Below are positions 8,352 through 9,402 of a stretch of DNA of 9,402 bases, piece by piece. The translations under genes were made by a program, and so were the position numbers. The notes under the pieces are model-generated. The model was not told where the DNA came from. It did no database searches and saw nothing but the letters and a program-made list of their open reading frames with translations. Numbering within the stretch: the first letter of the stretch is position 1; every line of letters starts with the position of its first letter. The stretch comes from Thermoanaerobaculia bacterium (lineage in GTDB: Bacteria > Acidobacteriota > Thermoanaerobaculia > Gp7-AA8), in contig JADGOA010000126.1 in NCBI GenBank assembly GCA_017883215.1, positions 1 to 9,402 on the forward strand, given 5' to 3'.

Positions 8352-8415
8352 GTTGCTCAGTTACTCCCTCCGGCCGCCGCCCAGTTGCTCAGTTGCTCAG
8401 TTATTCAGTTACTCA
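8352..8415. repeat. Octamer array GTTGCTCA upstream of the acyltransferase gene
   Basis: A first pair, GTTGCTCA and GTTACTCC, lies at 8352-8367. After a 16-nt GC-rich interruption come GTTGCTCA, GTTGCTCA, GTTATTCA and GTTACTCA at 8384-8415. The units differ by one base from those of the array at 6129-6152 (GTTGCTGA, GTTACTGA). The array lies about 35 bp upstream of the acyltransferase start, within the region that should carry its promoter or leader. Confidence 0.85.
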
Positions 8416-8441
8416 GTGCCCAGTTGCGCCGGGTCACCATG

Positions 8442-8489
8442 GCGACCCAGTGACCCGGTGACCCGGCGACCCAGTGACCCGGCCACCAG
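8442..8489. repeat. Octamer array GTGACCCG behind the serine hydrolase gene
   Basis: Six contiguous octamers run GCGACCCA, GTGACCCG, GTGACCCG, GCGACCCA, GTGACCCG and GCCACCAG. They are preceded by GGGTCACC (8431-8438), the reverse complement of the unit, so the left end can fold back. The array begins 26 bp after the GTTGCTCA array and ends 21 bp before the serine hydrolase stop codon. The two arrays fill most of the 193-bp gap between the genes. Confidence 0.85.
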
Positions 8490-8510
8490 ACCGCTCACTC
8501 AGCGCTCGAT

Positions 8511-9402
8511 TTACGGCGCGGGCGGTGGAGGGGGAGCGGGCATGGCGGCGAGCTCGGCCAGCAGGTTCTTCGCCGCCGCGGGAAGGAGAGTCACGTCGTC
8601 GGCGGCACCGCGGGTCAAGATCACGATGACCATCTTCTTCCCGTCCGGCAGCTCGACGTACGCGGCGTCGTGGCGGACTTCGCTGGTGTCCCCTGCCTTC
8701 GACCAGAGCTTCGAGCCCGCGGGCAGCGCCGCGCCTATGTACTCCTTGACCTGGTTCTCGTCCTTCCGCTGCGGATCGAGCGGCCGCTGCAGCAACGCCA
8801 TCATGGCGTCGGACGCGACGGGGCTCACGGCGCGGCCCCTGGCGATCCACAGCATGACCGCCGCGACGTCGTTCGCCGCGACGCGGTTGCGACGCTCGCG
8901 AGTAGGGCGGTTCGGTCCGTCCACCTGCACGTCGCGGCCGAACGGGCCGAAGCTCCACGGCTTGGCCATGGCGCTGATGTCGTAGCCCATGCCGTTGAAG
9001 TAGCGGTTGACCACACCGCGCTTGTAGATGAAGTGCTCGAGGGCGCGGCCCTGCAGCTCCGGTCCGCTCGAGGTGTCGCTGATGACGTCGAGGATGAACG
9101 CCGTGGCGTCGTTGTCGGAGACACCGATCATTTCCTTCAGAGCGCGCGGCACATCAGGGACGTTTTCCTTCTGCTGGTGAAAGGTCTCCACCATGAAGAA
9201 GAGCTTCACGACGGAGGCCGGATAAAAGGCGATGGAGCCGTGATAGTCGCCGCGCGCGAGCGTGGACGGCTTCGTCAGGTCGACGACGCTGATGGCGAAG
9301 TTCTCCGCCGTGAGCTTCGGGAACTGCTTGAGCGTCTGCTCGGCCGCGTTCCGCACCTTAGTCTCGATCGAAGGATCGACCGGAACCTGTTTGAACTCCC
9401 GA
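8511..9402 (-). CDS. Class A beta-lactamase-like serine hydrolase (5' partial)
   Basis: This is a penicillin-recognising-type serine hydrolase whose N-terminus lies beyond the right edge: the frame stays open to base 9402, with REFKQVPVDPSIETK ahead of a possible but unlikely internal GTG start at 9356. Counting from that GTG, the SxxK box is YPASVVK (nucleophile Ser48, Lys51), the SDN loop is at 80-82 (GVSDNDAT), and the KTG position is occupied by KAG (220-222) in SKAGDT. The fold then continues to MVIVILTRG. The protein ends in a proline tail, PAPPPPPAP. No ExxLN omega-loop glutamate, needed for class A deacylation, is visible between SDN and KAG, so a true beta-lactamase is doubtful; a peptidase, esterase or penicillin-binding role is more likely. 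Export by a signal peptide is expected but not in the window. The gene is followed by octamer arrays. Confidence 0.85.
   Translation of the reverse strand, partial: REFKQVPVDPSIETKVRNAAEQTLKQFPKLTAENFAISVVDLTKPSTLARGDYHGSIAFYPASVVKLFFMVETFHQQKENVPDVPRALKEMIGVSDNDATAFILDVISDTSSGPELQGRALEHFIYKRGVVNRYFNGMGYDISAMAKPWSFGPFGRDVQVDGPNRPTRERRNRVAANDVAAVMLWIARGRAVSPVASDAMMALLQRPLDPQRKDENQVKEYIGAALPAGSKLWSKAGDTSEVRHDAAYVELPDGKKMVIVILTRGAADDVTLLPAAAKNLLAELAAMPAPPPPPAP

Noticed and set aside
6129..8489. Short repeat arrays considered as CRISPR
   Set aside because: The units are 8 bp and contiguous with no unique spacers of constant length, and no cas genes are present.
8434..8510. Repetitive peptide (SPGHRVTG-like) encoded across the octamer array
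   Set aside because: A period of 8 bp is out of phase with codons and the peptide is a by-product of the DNA array, lying in a frame opposite or outside the real genes.

Overview
The window is a 9.4-kb piece of GC-rich bacterial chromosome with ordinary housekeeping genes and unusually repeat-rich gaps between them. No mobile-element genes, CRISPR array, rRNA or tRNA were seen. The mix (long AcnA-type aconitase, Orn-type oligoribonuclease, a YlxP/RbfA/TruB ribosome-maturation group, a short PlsB-like acyltransferase and palindromic intergenic repeats) would fit a soil or sediment lineage such as Acidobacteriota or a deep-branching relative. That is inference: there is no marker gene here to settle the taxon.

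Layout: seven of the eight confident genes lie on the minus strand. In minus-strand transcription order they are: a secreted-type SxxK serine hydrolase entering from the right edge (9402-8511, 5' end missing); a PlsB-like glycerolipid acyltransferase (8317-6899) followed after 22 nt by a PAS-LuxR regulator (6876-6247), probably one transcript; aconitase acnA (5978-3093); a YlxP/DUF503 protein (2891-2571); rbfA (2470-2075); and truB (1116-184). The exception is orn (1415-1978, plus strand), which sits between rbfA and truB. The first 178 bases may hold the tail of another plus-strand gene, but this is weak.

Functional themes: ylxP, rbfA and truB belong to the widely conserved nusA-infB-ylxP-rbfA-truB translation/ribosome-maturation neighbourhood. 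Here that block is broken up: acnA is upstream instead of infB, and orn interrupts rbfA and truB. The acyltransferase starts phospholipid synthesis and may be co-expressed with the regulator behind it. The serine hydrolase keeps the SxxK, SDN and KxG landmarks of the class A fold but no ExxLN glutamate motif is visible.

The most interesting material is between the genes. There are two copies of a composite palindrome with identical 26-bp arms bracketing ylxP-rbfA; heptamer arrays (GCATGRG) ahead of truB and rbfA; octamer arrays (broadly GTKRCYCR) in two other gaps, one folding into a large inverted structure; a small hairpin with a GTGA loop among copies of a GCCGC-GGA-GCGGC motif; and a 126-bp imperfect palindrome at the left edge. 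Several of these overlap stop codons. I see no convincing new multi-gene system. The repeat families are the best lead.
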